NCBI GenBank assembly: GCA_026418055.1
Contig: JAOACB010000017.1
Coordinates: forward strand, 1 to 36,832
From: Fimbriimonadales bacterium
GTDB lineage: Bacteria > Armatimonadota > Fimbriimonadia > Fimbriimonadales > Fimbriimonadaceae
Reading direction: 5' to 3'
Length of the DNA stretch: 36,832 nt
Below the pieces are notes generated by a model. It worked only from the letters and a program-made list of their open reading frames with translations. It made no database searches and was not told where the DNA came from. The position numbers were made by a program, and so were the translations under genes. Positions within the stretch are counted from its first letter, which is position 1; the number at the start of each line of letters is the position of its first letter. Shown here piece after piece: positions 1 to 11,200 of the stretch.

Positions 1-19
1 CCGCCACGCGCAGGTCGCC

Positions 20-1048
20 TCAGTTGCTCTTCGGCTCGGCCGCCGTGGGGCTGGCCGGCGTGGTGGCCGATGGGTTGTCCTTGGCCTGCTTGATCAGGTT
101 GTCGTAGGCCTCCTTCCACAGCTCCTTCAGCGCCGGGTCGGTGACCTCGATCTTGCTGCTCTTCAGCTTCTCCAAGATGCGCTTGCCCAGGTCCGTGCCC
201 GCCTCGCCTCGCTGGCGCGCGAGCGTGCGCTGCAGGACCGTGTACTTCGCGTCGTCCATCACGATCGGTTTGGCCGGGGTCTTCTTGTCGATGTAGAACT
301 TGGCCCAGCCGTCCTGGGCCCTCAGCCACGCGGTGGCCTTGTTCTCAGGCGTCTTGCGCACCAGGTCCTGGATCGGCTTGGCCATGTTGTTGACGATCCG
401 CTCGGGGAAGCGGCCGTTGGTGCGCCGCACGTTCGGATCCTGGCTGTACTGGATGGCCACGAACGAGAATCCCTGGCCTGCGGCCAGCTCGCGGTCGACC
501 TTCGCCTTGGCAGCCTCGTCCTTCACGAAGATCCACGTCATGTCGGCCGTCTCCGGCTCCATGAACTCGTTCGGGTGCTCCTTGACGTACTTCTCGGCCT
601 CGGCGCGGGTGACGGTGATGCCCTTGGTGAGCAGCTTCTCACGGGCCAGATCGAACCGGAGGCTCTCCTTGATGCGGCTGAGCGTGAGGCCCTGCTTGGT
701 GAGGTTGGTCACGAAGTTCGGGTTGAGCTTCGTGCGGAGCTTCAGCTCCTCGTCGACCTCCTTGTCGCTGGGATACACGCCCTCGTCCTTGGCCAGCTGC
801 AGCGTGGCCTTGCGCAGGATCAGATCCTGGATCACTTGGAAGCCCAGCCGACCGGCGACGGGAGCCTCCACTGGCCCGGCCTGCGTCATCACGCGGACCG
901 TGGGCTTCATGTCGAGGTTGAAAACGAACTCGTCCTTGGAGATCGGCTCGCCGTTCACGGTGGCGACGTCCCCGCCCCCGCCCTTGGAGCCGCAACCGGC
1001 GACCGCGACCATGGCGACGACGCACGCGAGCAAAGCTGTCTTGTTCAA
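20..1048 (-). CDS. SurA/PpiC-type peptidyl-prolyl isomerase lipoprotein
   Basis: A 342-residue lipoprotein, likely a folding factor for exported proteins on the outer face of the cytoplasmic membrane. The N-terminus is a short charged stretch, a hydrophobic segment and a lipobox ending V-A-G-C followed by a GSKGGGG linker, so signal peptidase II processing is expected. An N-terminal SurA-like helical region (about residues 30-150, beginning VATVNGEPISKDEF) precedes a PpiC-like parvulin region with the typical L..G..F..IA..YS.D pattern (about residues 160-265). The start is set at the TTG at 1048, because GGGGAG lies eight bases upstream and the lipoprotein signal follows directly; an open frame reaches further upstream to 1171 but adds only a non-signal-like tail. 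It has its own -10-like CATACT. The parvulin active site is degenerate enough that chaperone activity without isomerase activity is possible. Confidence 0.85.
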   Translation of the reverse strand: MNKTALLACVVAMVAVAGCGSKGGGGDVATVNGEPISKDEFVFNLDMKPTVRVMTQAGPVEAPVAGRLGFQVIQDLILRKATLQLAKDEGVYPSDKEVDEELKLRTKLNPNFVTNLTKQGLTLSRIKESLRFDLAREKLLTKGITVTRAEAEKYVKEHPNEFMEPETADMTWIFVKDEAAKAKVDRELAAGQGFSFVAIQYSQDPNVRRTNGRFPERIVNNMAKPIQDLVRKTPENKATAWLRAQDGWAKFYIDKKTPAKPIVMDDAKYTVLQRTLARQRGEAGTDLGKRILEKLKSSKIEVTDPALKELWKEAYDNLIKQAKDNPSATTPASPTAAEPKSN

Positions 1049-1073
1049 GCTGGTGACTCCCCGTTTTTTGCGT

Positions 1074-1079
1074 AGTATG
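1074..1079 (-). promoter_or_regulatory. Candidate -10 of the PpiC-type lipoprotein gene
   Basis: CATACT on the minus strand, 25 bases before the TTG at 1048, leaving room for the GGGGAG ribosome-binding site. No good -35 element is visible. Confidence 0.35.
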
Positions 1080-1132
1080 CAACAACCGGCTCCCCACCGA
1101 AGGGATCGGTCATTGGTGATCAACGCTCGGCG

Positions 1133-1147
1133 GGCACGAAACGTGCC
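1133..1147. repeat. Small perfect inverted repeat between sigma operon and lipoprotein gene
   Basis: GGCACG-AAA-CGTGCC, a 6-bp perfect stem with a 3-base loop. It lies 27 bases past the stop of the small gene at 1175-1453 and 54 bases upstream of the lipoprotein -10. It may be a weak terminator or an operator. No T-tract follows on the minus strand. Confidence 0.35.
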
Positions 1148-1174
1148 AAATCCCCCGCAAAGCCGGTGCAAGGA

Positions 1175-1453
1175 TCAGGCCGCGATGTCGAGGCCGCCCT
1201 CTTCCGCGGCGTCTCCCGCGACCGGCGGCGACGGATGGACCGGACCCTGCGGCTCGGCTTCCGCCGCGTCTCCCGCGATCTCCACGGTGTCCTGCCGCTC
1301 CTGCTCCCGTCGGTGGCCCTTGCCTCGGCCCTCCTCCCGCTGGTTCACGCGACGGAGGGGATCGACCAGACGGTTGCTGGCGGCAACCTCCCGAACGCGC
1401 TCGATGTCTCCCACGTGCTCCACCGCCTCCCGATCAGCCCATCGGGATCGCAC
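1175..1453 (-). CDS. Small hydrophilic protein coupled to the sigma-28 gene
   Basis: A 92-residue, highly charged protein with no membrane segment. The GTG start at 1453 overlaps the last 20 bases of the sigma factor gene, so translational coupling is likely. The middle is very rich in Arg, Glu, Gln and Gly (around residues 30-55), followed by DTVEIAGDAAEAE and later a second GDAAEE stretch. Third codon positions are mostly G or C, as expected for coding DNA here. The DTVEI..DA motif recalls the VELS..A motif of FlgM anti-sigma factors, but the sigma-binding helices of FlgM are not present, so I do not call it FlgM. Its position suggests a job linked to the sigma factor. Function unknown; the gene is probable rather than certain. 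Confidence 0.5.
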   Translation of the reverse strand: MRSRWADREAVEHVGDIERVREVAASNRLVDPLRRVNQREEGRGKGHRREQERQDTVEIAGDAAEAEPQGPVHPSPPVAGDAAEEGGLDIAA

Positions 1454-2210
1454 CCGCCTCGTACAGGTAGTGCCGCAGGCGGTTCAGCGCCTGCGAGTGC
1501 AATTGGTACACCCGGGACTCGCTCACCTGCAACACCCCTCCGATCTCCTTGAACGTCAGACCCTCGAAGTGGTACAGCGCCACCACGAGGCGCTCCCTGT
1601 CCGGCAGCCGGTCCACGGCCTCGGCCAGGAGGCGCCGGAATTCCTTCCCCTCGACCTGCTCGCCTGTGTTCGCCGACTCGTCCACGATCAGCTCGACGAA
1701 GTGGATCGGATCGTCGGAATCGCCGCTGGGCAGGATGTCGTCGAGCGAGTAGATGTTCGTGCGGCTCATCCGCACCATCAGATCGCTCACCTCGCTGACC
1801 GTGGTGCCGAGCGCCTCGGCCAGCTCCTGCTCGGTGGGAGGCCGGCCCAGTTGCCCCTCGAGCTTGTACATCGCGCGGTCGAGCGCCTTGAGCTTCTCGC
1901 GCACGGAGCGCGGCACCCAATCCTCCTCGCGCAGCATCTCCAGGATGGCGCCTCGGATGAGCGCGATGGCGTAGGTCTCGAACTTCACGTCGCGCGTCGG
2001 ATCGAACTGATCCACGCTCTTGATCAGGCCGATGACGCCCGCGCTGATCAGGTCCTCGCGGTCCACTCCGTTGGGGAGCATCGTGCCCAGCCGCCCCGAC
2101 GTGATCTTCACGAGGTAAGAGTAGTGGTCGATCAGGTCCCTGCGTGCCTCCGGAGAGCCGTAGACCTTGAAATCCACCCATGCGCGCTGCAATTGGTCCT
2201 GCGACAACAT
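1434..2210 (-). CDS. FliA/WhiG-family RNA polymerase sigma factor (sigma-28 type)
   Basis: A 258-residue alternative sigma factor that directs RNA polymerase to sigma-28-type promoters, classically flagellar and chemotaxis genes. Region 2 is at about residues 20-95 (DLISAGVIGLIKSVDQFDP, then FETYAIALIRGAILEMLRE), region 3 at about 95-165 with the FliA-like WVPRSVREK stretch, and region 4 at about 195-250 with a helix-turn-helix (LTFKEIGGVLQVSESRVYQLHS). Length matches the FliA/WhiG family. It starts 8 bases after the stop of the small membrane protein gene and its 3' end overlaps the next small gene. No flagellar structural gene is in the window, so whether it serves motility cannot be told here. 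Confidence 0.93.
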   Translation of the reverse strand: MLSQDQLQRAWVDFKVYGSPEARRDLIDHYSYLVKITSGRLGTMLPNGVDREDLISAGVIGLIKSVDQFDPTRDVKFETYAIALIRGAILEMLREEDWVPRSVREKLKALDRAMYKLEGQLGRPPTEQELAEALGTTVSEVSDLMVRMSRTNIYSLDDILPSGDSDDPIHFVELIVDESANTGEQVEGKEFRRLLAEAVDRLPDRERLVVALYHFEGLTFKEIGGVLQVSESRVYQLHSQALNRLRHYLYEAGAIPMG

Positions 2211-2218
2211 CCTTTCGA

Positions 2219-2464
2219 CTACTCCTCACTCCCAACCGCCGACCGGCCAACCCGCGCGCCGTCCTCCCCGCGGCTCCCCATTGACTCGGCCGGATGCAGG
2301 CTCTGCGCGCGCGCCGCAAAGAAGACATACCATGCTTGGGTGCCCAACAAGCCTACCCCGAACGCCAAAGCGGCCCTCAGCAGACAATCGAGGGGGTCGA
2401 CGTTCGACAGAACGCCCGCCATCAGCGCGACCAACGCTGCCAAACCTCCGACGATTCTGGGCAT
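2219..2464 (-). CDS. Small membrane protein upstream of the sigma-28 gene
   Basis: An 81-residue protein with two predicted membrane segments (about residues 4-20 and 28-50) and a short polar tail. It is the first gene of the apparent operon with the sigma factor, ending 8 bases before the sigma start. Small two-helix membrane proteins of this kind sit next to fliA/whiG-type genes in other phyla, but I do not recognise a named family. CGGAG abuts the ATG too closely to be a good ribosome-binding site. Other nearby starts in this frame are absent. Function unknown. Confidence 0.6.
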   Translation of the reverse strand: MPRIVGGLAALVALMAGVLSNVDPLDCLLRAALAFGVGLLGTQAWYVFFAARAQSLHPAESMGSRGEDGARVGRSAVGSEE

Positions 2465-2511
2465 CTCCGCATGGTCCGACCGGACGCCGCCGGATCGGCG
2501 CCGGCACTCTT

Positions 2512-2540
2512 CCCATCGGTGATTCTGCGGGGGACCTTTA
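2512..2540 (-). promoter_or_regulatory. Possible sigma-28-like promoter of the sigma operon
   Basis: Reading the minus strand, TAAAGGTC, 12 bases, then ACCGATGG. This resembles the sigma-28 consensus TAAAGTTT-N11-GCCGATAA with one extra spacer base and mismatches. It lies about 50 bases before the small membrane protein start and would make the sigma operon self-regulated. Weak evidence. Confidence 0.25.
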
Positions 2541-2583
2541 GGCTGAACCTAGAGGAAACTGCGAAAAACGCGAGCTGGGAAAC

Positions 2584-3342
2584 CTAGAGCGGAATCCGCA
2601 GGCCGTCGTAGGCCAGGCGCACGCCCGGCGGCAACCGAGCCTCCGTCGGACCGTGGTCGAACTCGTCGCAGAGGTGCGTCAGGTACGTGGTTTGCGCCCG
2701 CAGCTCCGCGGCGACCTCCAACGCCCGCTCGAGGTGGAAGTGGTTCGGATGGGGTCGGCGCCGAACGGCGTCCAGGATCAGGGTCTTTAGTCCCTGCAGT
2801 CGGCGCCAAGCCGGAGGGGGGATGGCGCTGACGTCCGTGACGTAGGCGAAATCGGCGATGCGCAGAGCCAGCACGGGCCAGTCGCCGTGCAGCACGTCCA
2901 GGCGCTCCGCCTGAATGTCGCCGACCTCCAGTCTGTCCGGCATCTCCGCGAGATCGAAGCGGGGCACCTCGATCCCTTCGGGAAAGCTCCGGAACGCATA
3001 GGGGAACACCCTCCTCACGTCGTCCAAGTAGCGCTGGTGCGTGTAGATCGGCATCGGGCGCCCCAGCACCCTGCACAGCGGCCGCAGGTCGTCCATGCCC
3101 ATCATGTGGTCGGCGTGGGAGTGCGTCAGAACCACGGCGTCCACACGGCGGATGCCCTCGCGCAGCAGCTGGGTGCGCAGATCGGGAGTGCAGTCCACCA
3201 GCAGCGTGGCCTCTCGCCCCAGAACCGCCAGCGACGGTCGGGTGCGGTGGTTTCGGGGGTCCGCCAGAAACTCGGCCGGGTAGTCGATGCCGAGGCAGGG
3301 CACGCCGGTGCTGGTGCCGGACCCGAGGACGACCGCCTCCAT
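2584..3342 (-). CDS. PhnP-like metallo-beta-lactamase-fold hydrolase
   Basis: A 252-residue metal-dependent hydrolase of the metallo-beta-lactamase fold. The N-terminus MEAVVLGSGTSTGVP and the following RTRPSLAV match the PhnP-like branch (phosphoribosyl cyclic phosphate phosphodiesterase and relatives). The metal-binding motif is H74-S-H76-A-D78-H79, with further candidate ligands in VLHGD, in YVTDVSA and in the THLCDEFDHG region near the C-terminus. No other phosphonate gene is near, so the real substrate is open; related enzymes act on cyclic phosphodiesters or nucleotides. The ATG at 3342 shares one base with the upstream stop (TGATG). A GTG three bases earlier is an alternative. The overlap couples it to the DnaA-domain-like gene. 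Confidence 0.88.
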   Translation of the reverse strand: MEAVVLGSGTSTGVPCLGIDYPAEFLADPRNHRTRPSLAVLGREATLLVDCTPDLRTQLLREGIRRVDAVVLTHSHADHMMGMDDLRPLCRVLGRPMPIYTHQRYLDDVRRVFPYAFRSFPEGIEVPRFDLAEMPDRLEVGDIQAERLDVLHGDWPVLALRIADFAYVTDVSAIPPPAWRRLQGLKTLILDAVRRRPHPNHFHLERALEVAAELRAQTTYLTHLCDEFDHGPTEARLPPGVRLAYDGLRIPL

Positions 3343-3950
3343 CACAGCTCGCCGACGGCCCTAAGAACCTCGAGGGCGATCAGCGCGCTCGGCGTGTCGG
3401 TGTGTTGCGCCAGGCGCTCCATGCAGCGGGCGAAGTTCCGCTCGTTCAGCTCGTCGGACACGCCGATGCTCTTGCGGGCGTCGGCGATCAGCTTGACCCC
3501 CTCCACCAGCAGGCGGGCCCGGTTCTGGGGCAGCGAACGGTTGCCCATCTGGGCGTAGCGGCGACCGAGCGCCTCGTACACACCCTCCCAGGTGGCCTTG
3601 GAGGCCGCCTCGGCCCGGCTCTTCTGCAGGGCGAGCTCCTGCAGCCTGCGCGCCTCGGCGTCGCGGCGCTTCACGTTGTCCCAGTCCTGCAGGGTGATGC
3701 CTTCGATCACGCGCAGCTTGACGGAGGATCCCCAGGCAGCGCTGAACTTGGCCTCGATCAGTCGCGTCAGGTGGGGCATCCGCAGGTGGCCCGCCAGCTC
3801 GCTCTCCTCGTGGGGAAGGCCGAGCACCAGCGTGTCGTCCTCCACGGTGACGGCGCGGCAGGTGTTCAGCGCCGCCCATACGCCGACGCCCGTCACGCTC
3901 TGCCGCACCTCCGGCAGCACCTTGGACCACATCTCCGCTGCTTCTGCCAC
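3342..3950 (-). CDS. DnaA domain I-like protein without AAA+ ATPase
   Basis: A 202-residue protein whose first 85 or so residues resemble DnaA domain I: a W..VLPEVR start, a core with LVLGLPHEE where DnaA has its 'l.vpn' strand, then helices and a closing VKLRVIEG strand. DnaA domain I binds partners such as DnaB and forms oligomers. A charged helical middle (about residues 90-125) follows, then a helical C-terminal domain (about 125-200) that I do not recognise. Walker motifs and the DnaA DNA-binding domain IV are absent, so it is not DnaA. The start is taken as the GTG at 3950, 10 bases after a CATAAT -10-like box; an ATG at 3932 is an alternative. It is coupled to the MBL-fold hydrolase downstream and divergent from aconitase. 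Confidence 0.6.
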   Translation of the reverse strand: MAEAAEMWSKVLPEVRQSVTGVGVWAALNTCRAVTVEDDTLVLGLPHEESELAGHLRMPHLTRLIEAKFSAAWGSSVKLRVIEGITLQDWDNVKRRDAEARRLQELALQKSRAEAASKATWEGVYEALGRRYAQMGNRSLPQNRARLLVEGVKLIADARKSIGVSDELNERNFARCMERLAQHTDTPSALIALEVLRAVGEL

Positions 3951-3960
3951 GACAGTCAGG

Positions 3961-3966
3961 ATTATG
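3961..3966 (-). promoter_or_regulatory. Candidate -10 (CATAAT) of the DnaA domain I-like gene
   Basis: CATAAT on the minus strand, 10 bases before the GTG at 3950. The leader would be only a few bases, and no Shine-Dalgarno sequence fits between. Confidence 0.45.
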
Positions 3967-4026
3967 GACGCTCGGGGGTCCGCGCTGCAGTCCGCCGCAG
4001 ACCTTGACGCACCGAACCCCGAACGG

Positions 4027-4032
4027 TAACCT
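4027..4032 (+). promoter_or_regulatory. Candidate -10 (TAACCT) of the aconitase gene
   Basis: GGTAACCT with TAACCT at these positions, 14 bases before the ATG at 4047. The same GGTAACCT string precedes the E2 gene at 33066. Confidence 0.35.
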
Positions 4033-4046
4033 GACCCTCTGGAACG

Positions 4047-6682
<2,636 letters not shown>

Positions 6683-6686
<4 letters not shown>

Positions 6687-7477
6687 TCGCGCTGTTCGCC
6701 CTCCTAACATCCCAAGGCGAACCCTGGTTGCCTCCGACGCCCGAGCGCCTCGAGTGGCGACTGACGTGGAGCGACGAGTTCGAAGGGGACCGTCTGGACG
6801 AGACCAAGTGGGAGGTGCCGGAGTACAAGCGCCGCGACGCTCACTGGTCGCGCCGGGCGGTGGAGGTGCGGGAGGGTCGCCTGCGGATCCTCACCTTCCG
6901 CGATCCCGACGGCTCCTACCACGACGCTTGCGTGCGCACGAAAGGGCGCTTCGAGCACACCTATGGCTTCTACGTGGCCCGGATCCGCCTGCATCGGTCA
7001 CCGGGCCACTGGCCCGCCTTCTGGCTGTTCAACGACTCCCAAGGCAACCTCGGCGAGGGCGGCAGCAACGGAGCCGAGATCGACATCCTGGAGAAGCCGT
7101 GGCTGGACGACAGGATCAACATGGCGATCCACTGGGACGGCTACGGAGAGCACCATCGCAGCGCCGGCCGGGAGGCGCGGCTGCCGGGGGTGATGGAAGG
7201 CTGGCACGACTTCGCCCTCGAGTGGTCGCCGAAGGGCTACGTGTTCTACGCGGACGGCAGAGAGCTGTGGCGCACCGACGCCGGGGGTGTCTGCCGCGTG
7301 CCGCTGTACCTCAAACTGTCGGACGAGCTGCAGTTCGGAGGCTGGGCGGGAGATCCCGATCCCTCGAGGTTGCCGGACTGGTTCGACGTCGACTTCGTTC
7401 GCGTGTACGATCTGGTGGACCGGAAGACGGGCCGCCGCGTCTTCCCCGGACATCCCACCGAGATCCCCAGGCGCTAG
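6683..7477 (+). CDS. Glycoside hydrolase family 16 (beta-glucanase-like)
   Basis: A 264-residue GH16 enzyme, probably cleaving beta-1,3 or mixed beta-glucans. The catalytic motif is E132-I-D134-I-L-E137, where E132 is the expected nucleophile and E137 the acid/base. The family start [21 protein letters not shown] (split over residues 23-43), the WPAFWLF strand and the [13 protein letters not shown] segment are all typical. The N-terminus has only a short hydrophobic stretch ([12 protein letters not shown]) with no basic residue, so export is unclear. The ATG overlaps the aconitase stop by four bases (ATGA). Its stop shares the palindrome CTAG with the stop of the convergent methyltransferase gene. 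Confidence 0.9.
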
Positions 7478-8229
7478 GGCCTGCGCAGCAAGGCGCGAAC
7501 GGTCGCCGAGCCCCCGCGTGAGCCCAGCTCTATGCGCTCGGCAACCAGGCCGGCTCTCGCTGCCTCCCTCGCCACCGCCTCCGGGGTTGCGGTGACCCCT
7601 GGCCTTCTGGCGCCCTCCGCAAACGCCTCGAGCATCAGCGAACCGCCCTGCGCCAGGCGATCCGACCATCCCACCGCCAGCCGCCAGTGCCGGCACAGGA
7701 ACGCGAGGAGAAGATCGAACGGGCCTCGAGGCAACTCCCTTGGTCGGCGCAGGTCCGCCTCCACCCAGCACGTCTTGGCGGACACCCTGCAGCGTCGGGC
7801 CAGCTCCTCCGCTCGGAGGAGAGCCTCGGGCAAACGGTCCAGTCCCACCACCTGCCAGCCGTGCGCGGCCAGCCACACGGCGTCCCGACCCGCCCCGCAA
7901 CCGAGGTCGAGGGCTCGCCCCGCAGGACGAGGACAAGGCACGAGCATCGGGTTGGGCTCCCACAGGCGCCACGCCATCGGTCGCTCGGTCCAAACCCAGT
8001 CGGACGCGAGGATGGCCTCGTAACCGAGCTCCCTCAACCGCACCGCGGCCATCCTGGCCTCGGGGCCGGTGTCTGCCACCGCCACGGGCTCGCCGGGCGG
8101 CGGCAGCTCCGCACGGCGGGTCCGGAGCGACTCCCAAGGGATGTTGGCGGCCTCGGCGATCGGTGCCGAGGCCGCCGCCTCCTCGCTGCGCGGATCCAAG
8201 AACCGGGCCTTGGGCAGGACCGGCTCCAT
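7474..8229 (-). CDS. Rhodanese-like/SAM-dependent methyltransferase fusion
   Basis: A 251-residue protein in two parts. Residues 25-75 look like a rhodanese domain (IPWESLRTRRAELP, then AAVRLRELGYEAI), but the catalytic loop that normally reads C-x-x-G-x-R-S is ADTGPEAR, without cysteine, so sulfurtransfer is unlikely. Residues 95-250 form a class I methyltransferase with motif I ALDLGCGAGRDAVWLA (about 106-121), a VVGLDR acidic strand and a FDLLLAFLCRHW segment. The substrate is unknown. Similar small methyltransferases include tellurite-resistance TehB relatives. It starts 5 bases after the Tricorn-type protease stop, so the two genes are probably co-transcribed. Confidence 0.8.
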   Translation of the reverse strand: MEPVLPKARFLDPRSEEAAASAPIAEAANIPWESLRTRRAELPPPGEPVAVADTGPEARMAAVRLRELGYEAILASDWVWTERPMAWRLWEPNPMLVPCPRPAGRALDLGCGAGRDAVWLAAHGWQVVGLDRLPEALLRAEELARRCRVSAKTCWVEADLRRPRELPRGPFDLLLAFLCRHWRLAVGWSDRLAQGGSLMLEAFAEGARRPGVTATPEAVAREAARAGLVAERIELGSRGGSATVRALLRRP

Positions 8230-8234
8230 CGGTC

Positions 8235-11200
8235 TCACCGCACCCGCGGGAACTCCGGCGCCGTGATCTTCTTCTTCGGCGGGGACTTCCTCAGCTGGTC
8301 CAGCAGGTACTCGACCGCCTTCTCCAGCTGCGGGTCGCGTCCCTTGGCCACCAGATCCGGCCGGTTGTCGACCTCGATGTCCGGATCCACTCCCGTGTTC
8401 TCGGCGATCCACTTGTTGGTCTTGGGATCGAAGATGCCGAACGAAGGGCTGCTGAGGAATCCGCCGTCGACCAGCGGCGCCGAACCGCTGATCCCGACCA
8501 GGCCTCCCCAGGTTCGCGTGCCGATCAGCGGACCGAGCTTCATCTGGCGGAACAGCCAAGGCAGCATGTCTCCGCCCGAGCCGGCGTACTGGTTGATCAG
8601 CATCACCTTGGGCCCCACGTGCACCTGTCCGGGGATCGGCTCCGCTCCCGGCACGTTGCGGGCCACAGCGCCCGCGACGATCTGTTGCGCCAGCCGCTCG
8701 ACCATGAACGTCGGAATCCAACCGCCGCCGTTGAAGCGCTCGTCCAAGATCAGCGCGTCCTTGTCGTGCTGCGCGAAGAAGCCTTTCAGCAGTCCGTAGA
8801 TGCCTTCGGCCGACGTGTTCGGGATGTGGATGTAGCCGATCCGTCCTCCGGAGAGCTCGGCGACCTTGCGTCGGTTGTCCTCGACCCACTGGGCGTACCG
8901 CAGGCGGTCCTCCTCGGCGACCGGGCGCACCACCACCTTGCGCGCTCCCTCCAGCTTGGGCTCCTTGTTCACCGTGAGCACCACCGGCTTGCCCACCTTG
9001 CCCGCCAGCCACTTGGCCGGAGGGTTGTCCTCGTCCACGGGCTTGCCGTCGATCGCCAGCAGATACTCGCCGTCCGACACGTCCACGCCGGGCTGCCCGA
9101 GGGGCGCCTGGGCCGTGTCGTCGTATTGCACGCCGCGGTAGACGCGCGCGAACTTGACCTTGCCGTTCTCGACCGCGTAGTCCGCTCCCAGCAGACCCGT
9201 CGGCAGGCTGGGCATGACCACGCCTCTGTCGCCGCCGCCCACGTAGGCGTGGGACGTTCCCAGCTCGCCGATCATCAGGCCGAGCACGTAGTTCAGGTCC
9301 TCGCGGTGAGCGACGAACGGCAGCAGCTCGGCGTACTTCTGTCCGATCGCCTTCCAATCGAGCCCCAGCATCCCGGGATCGTAGAAATGATCCCGCTGGT
9401 ACCGCCAGGCCTCCCAGTAGATCTGACGCCACTCGGCCCGCGGGTCGACCACGGCCTCCACGTCGTTGGTGTTGACGGCGGCCGCCTGCGGGTTGACGCC
9501 CTCTCGGATGTCGGCCACACCCACGGTGCGCCCGGTGAGGAACGCCATCTTCGTGCGCTTGGCGTTGACGTCGATCGCCCTCACGGGCGCCTGGAGGATG
9601 TCGTAGGCCCGTCGCTGGTCCATGCTGTAGCCCTGCAAGCCCGTCTGCTTGACCAGCATCACGCCGCCCTGCAGGCCGATCAGGCCCCGCGTGCCGTTCG
9701 CGTTGATCGGCAGGCTCACCAAGCGGCCCCCGAGGCCTTCCAGATCGATGCGGATGCCCTCTTCCTTCTTCTCGCCGCCCTGAGCCTGCTGCGCGGCTCC
9801 CTGCGCGGGCCTCTGCTGCTGCTGGCTCTGGTCCGGCTCCTCATCCGACCTTGGCTCCATCGGGTTGGCCGCGTCCTTGCGCAGCAGCAGCGCGTACAGG
9901 CGCAGCGAGTTCGCGAGGTTCATCGAAAGCTCGAAGTCGCCCGGCGCGAGCTCGAAGTTGCGGGCCGACAGCAGGTACAGGTACTGGCCGTTCTGGTCGA
10001 AGGCCACGTCCTGGTCGTTGAAGAAGCCCTCGGTCACCTGGGTGTGCTGCTTGTTCTCGACGTTGTACAGGTGCACGGCTCCCAGCAGGTTGTTGCCCGG
10101 CCGCACGTACGCGATCCACTTGCTGTCGGGAGACCAGTCATAGGCCTCCGCGGAATAGCGCCCCTCGAACACCTTTTCCGTGGTCTTCTTGTCCAGATCG
10201 AACAGGTACAGCTCGTTGGTGATCGTCGTGTAGGAGATCTTCTTGCCGTCCGGCGACAGGCGGAAGTTGTCGATGCGGTGCGAGGGATCCGTCTGCAGCA
10301 TCTTCGGCTCTCCGCCCATCTGCGGGACCTCGTACAGGCGCACCTCTCCCGTGGCGTCGCTCACGAAGTAGATCTTCGACCCGTCGTGCGACCACACCGG
10401 CTTGCCCTCCCGGCTGCCGACCGTGTCCGTGAGGTTGCGGGTGATGCCGTTCTTGGCGGGCACCGAGAACAGCTCGCCCCTGGCCTCGACCACCACCCGC
10501 GCGCCCGAGGGAGACACCGCGACCTGGCCGATCTGATCCCCCAGGCGCCGGAGGGCCGGACGGGTGAGGATCTTGTCGCCCAGGATCATCGGCGCGACGG
10601 TTTCCGTGCGCCTGGTCTCCAGATCGAGCACCATCAGCTTTCCGCCGACCTCGAACACCATCCGGCGGCCGTCGGTGCTCGGCAGCCGCACGTCGAAGTC
10701 GGTGAAGCGCGTGATCTGCTCCGTCTTCTTCGTCTTGGTGTCGTAGCGGTACACGTTGACCGCGTTCTGGTTCCGATCGCTGATGTAGTAGATGGAATCG
10801 CCGACCCACATCGGGATCCAGCTGTTCTCGCGGCCCGACGGAAGCTCGGAGTAGCTGTCGGTGGCGGTGTCCCAGATGCTGATGCGTCCCTGCGTGCCGC
10901 CGCGGTACCTGCGCCAGTTGAACTGGTGGGAGTTCACGCGGCTGTAGGCGATCTTCTTGCCGTCCGCCGAGAAGGACCCGTCGGCGATCTCATAGATCTT
11001 CGTCGGGATCGGCATGCCGCCTTCGGGCCGCACCAGCCACAGCCGCGGCTGGACGTAGCCCGGCGAACCGGCCGTCGAGGCGTAGGCGATCTTGCCGTCC
11101 GGCGTCCAGCCCAGCACCTTGTCGCCCTCTGGGCCGAACGTCACCCGCTGGGGCTCGCCGCCCTCGGCGGGGATCACGTACACGTCCGAGTTGCCCTCGT

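Noticed and set aside
1175-1453. Calling the small charged protein after the sigma factor FlgM (anti-sigma-28).
   Set aside because: Only a short DTVEI..DA motif is similar. The C-terminal sigma-binding helices of FlgM are missing.
300-2522. A long plus-strand open frame antisense to the PpiC-type and sigma-28 genes.
   Set aside because: Its product is Arg/Ser/Pro-rich and low in real domains, and both strands' true genes are strongly supported. Long antisense frames are expected in GC-rich DNA.
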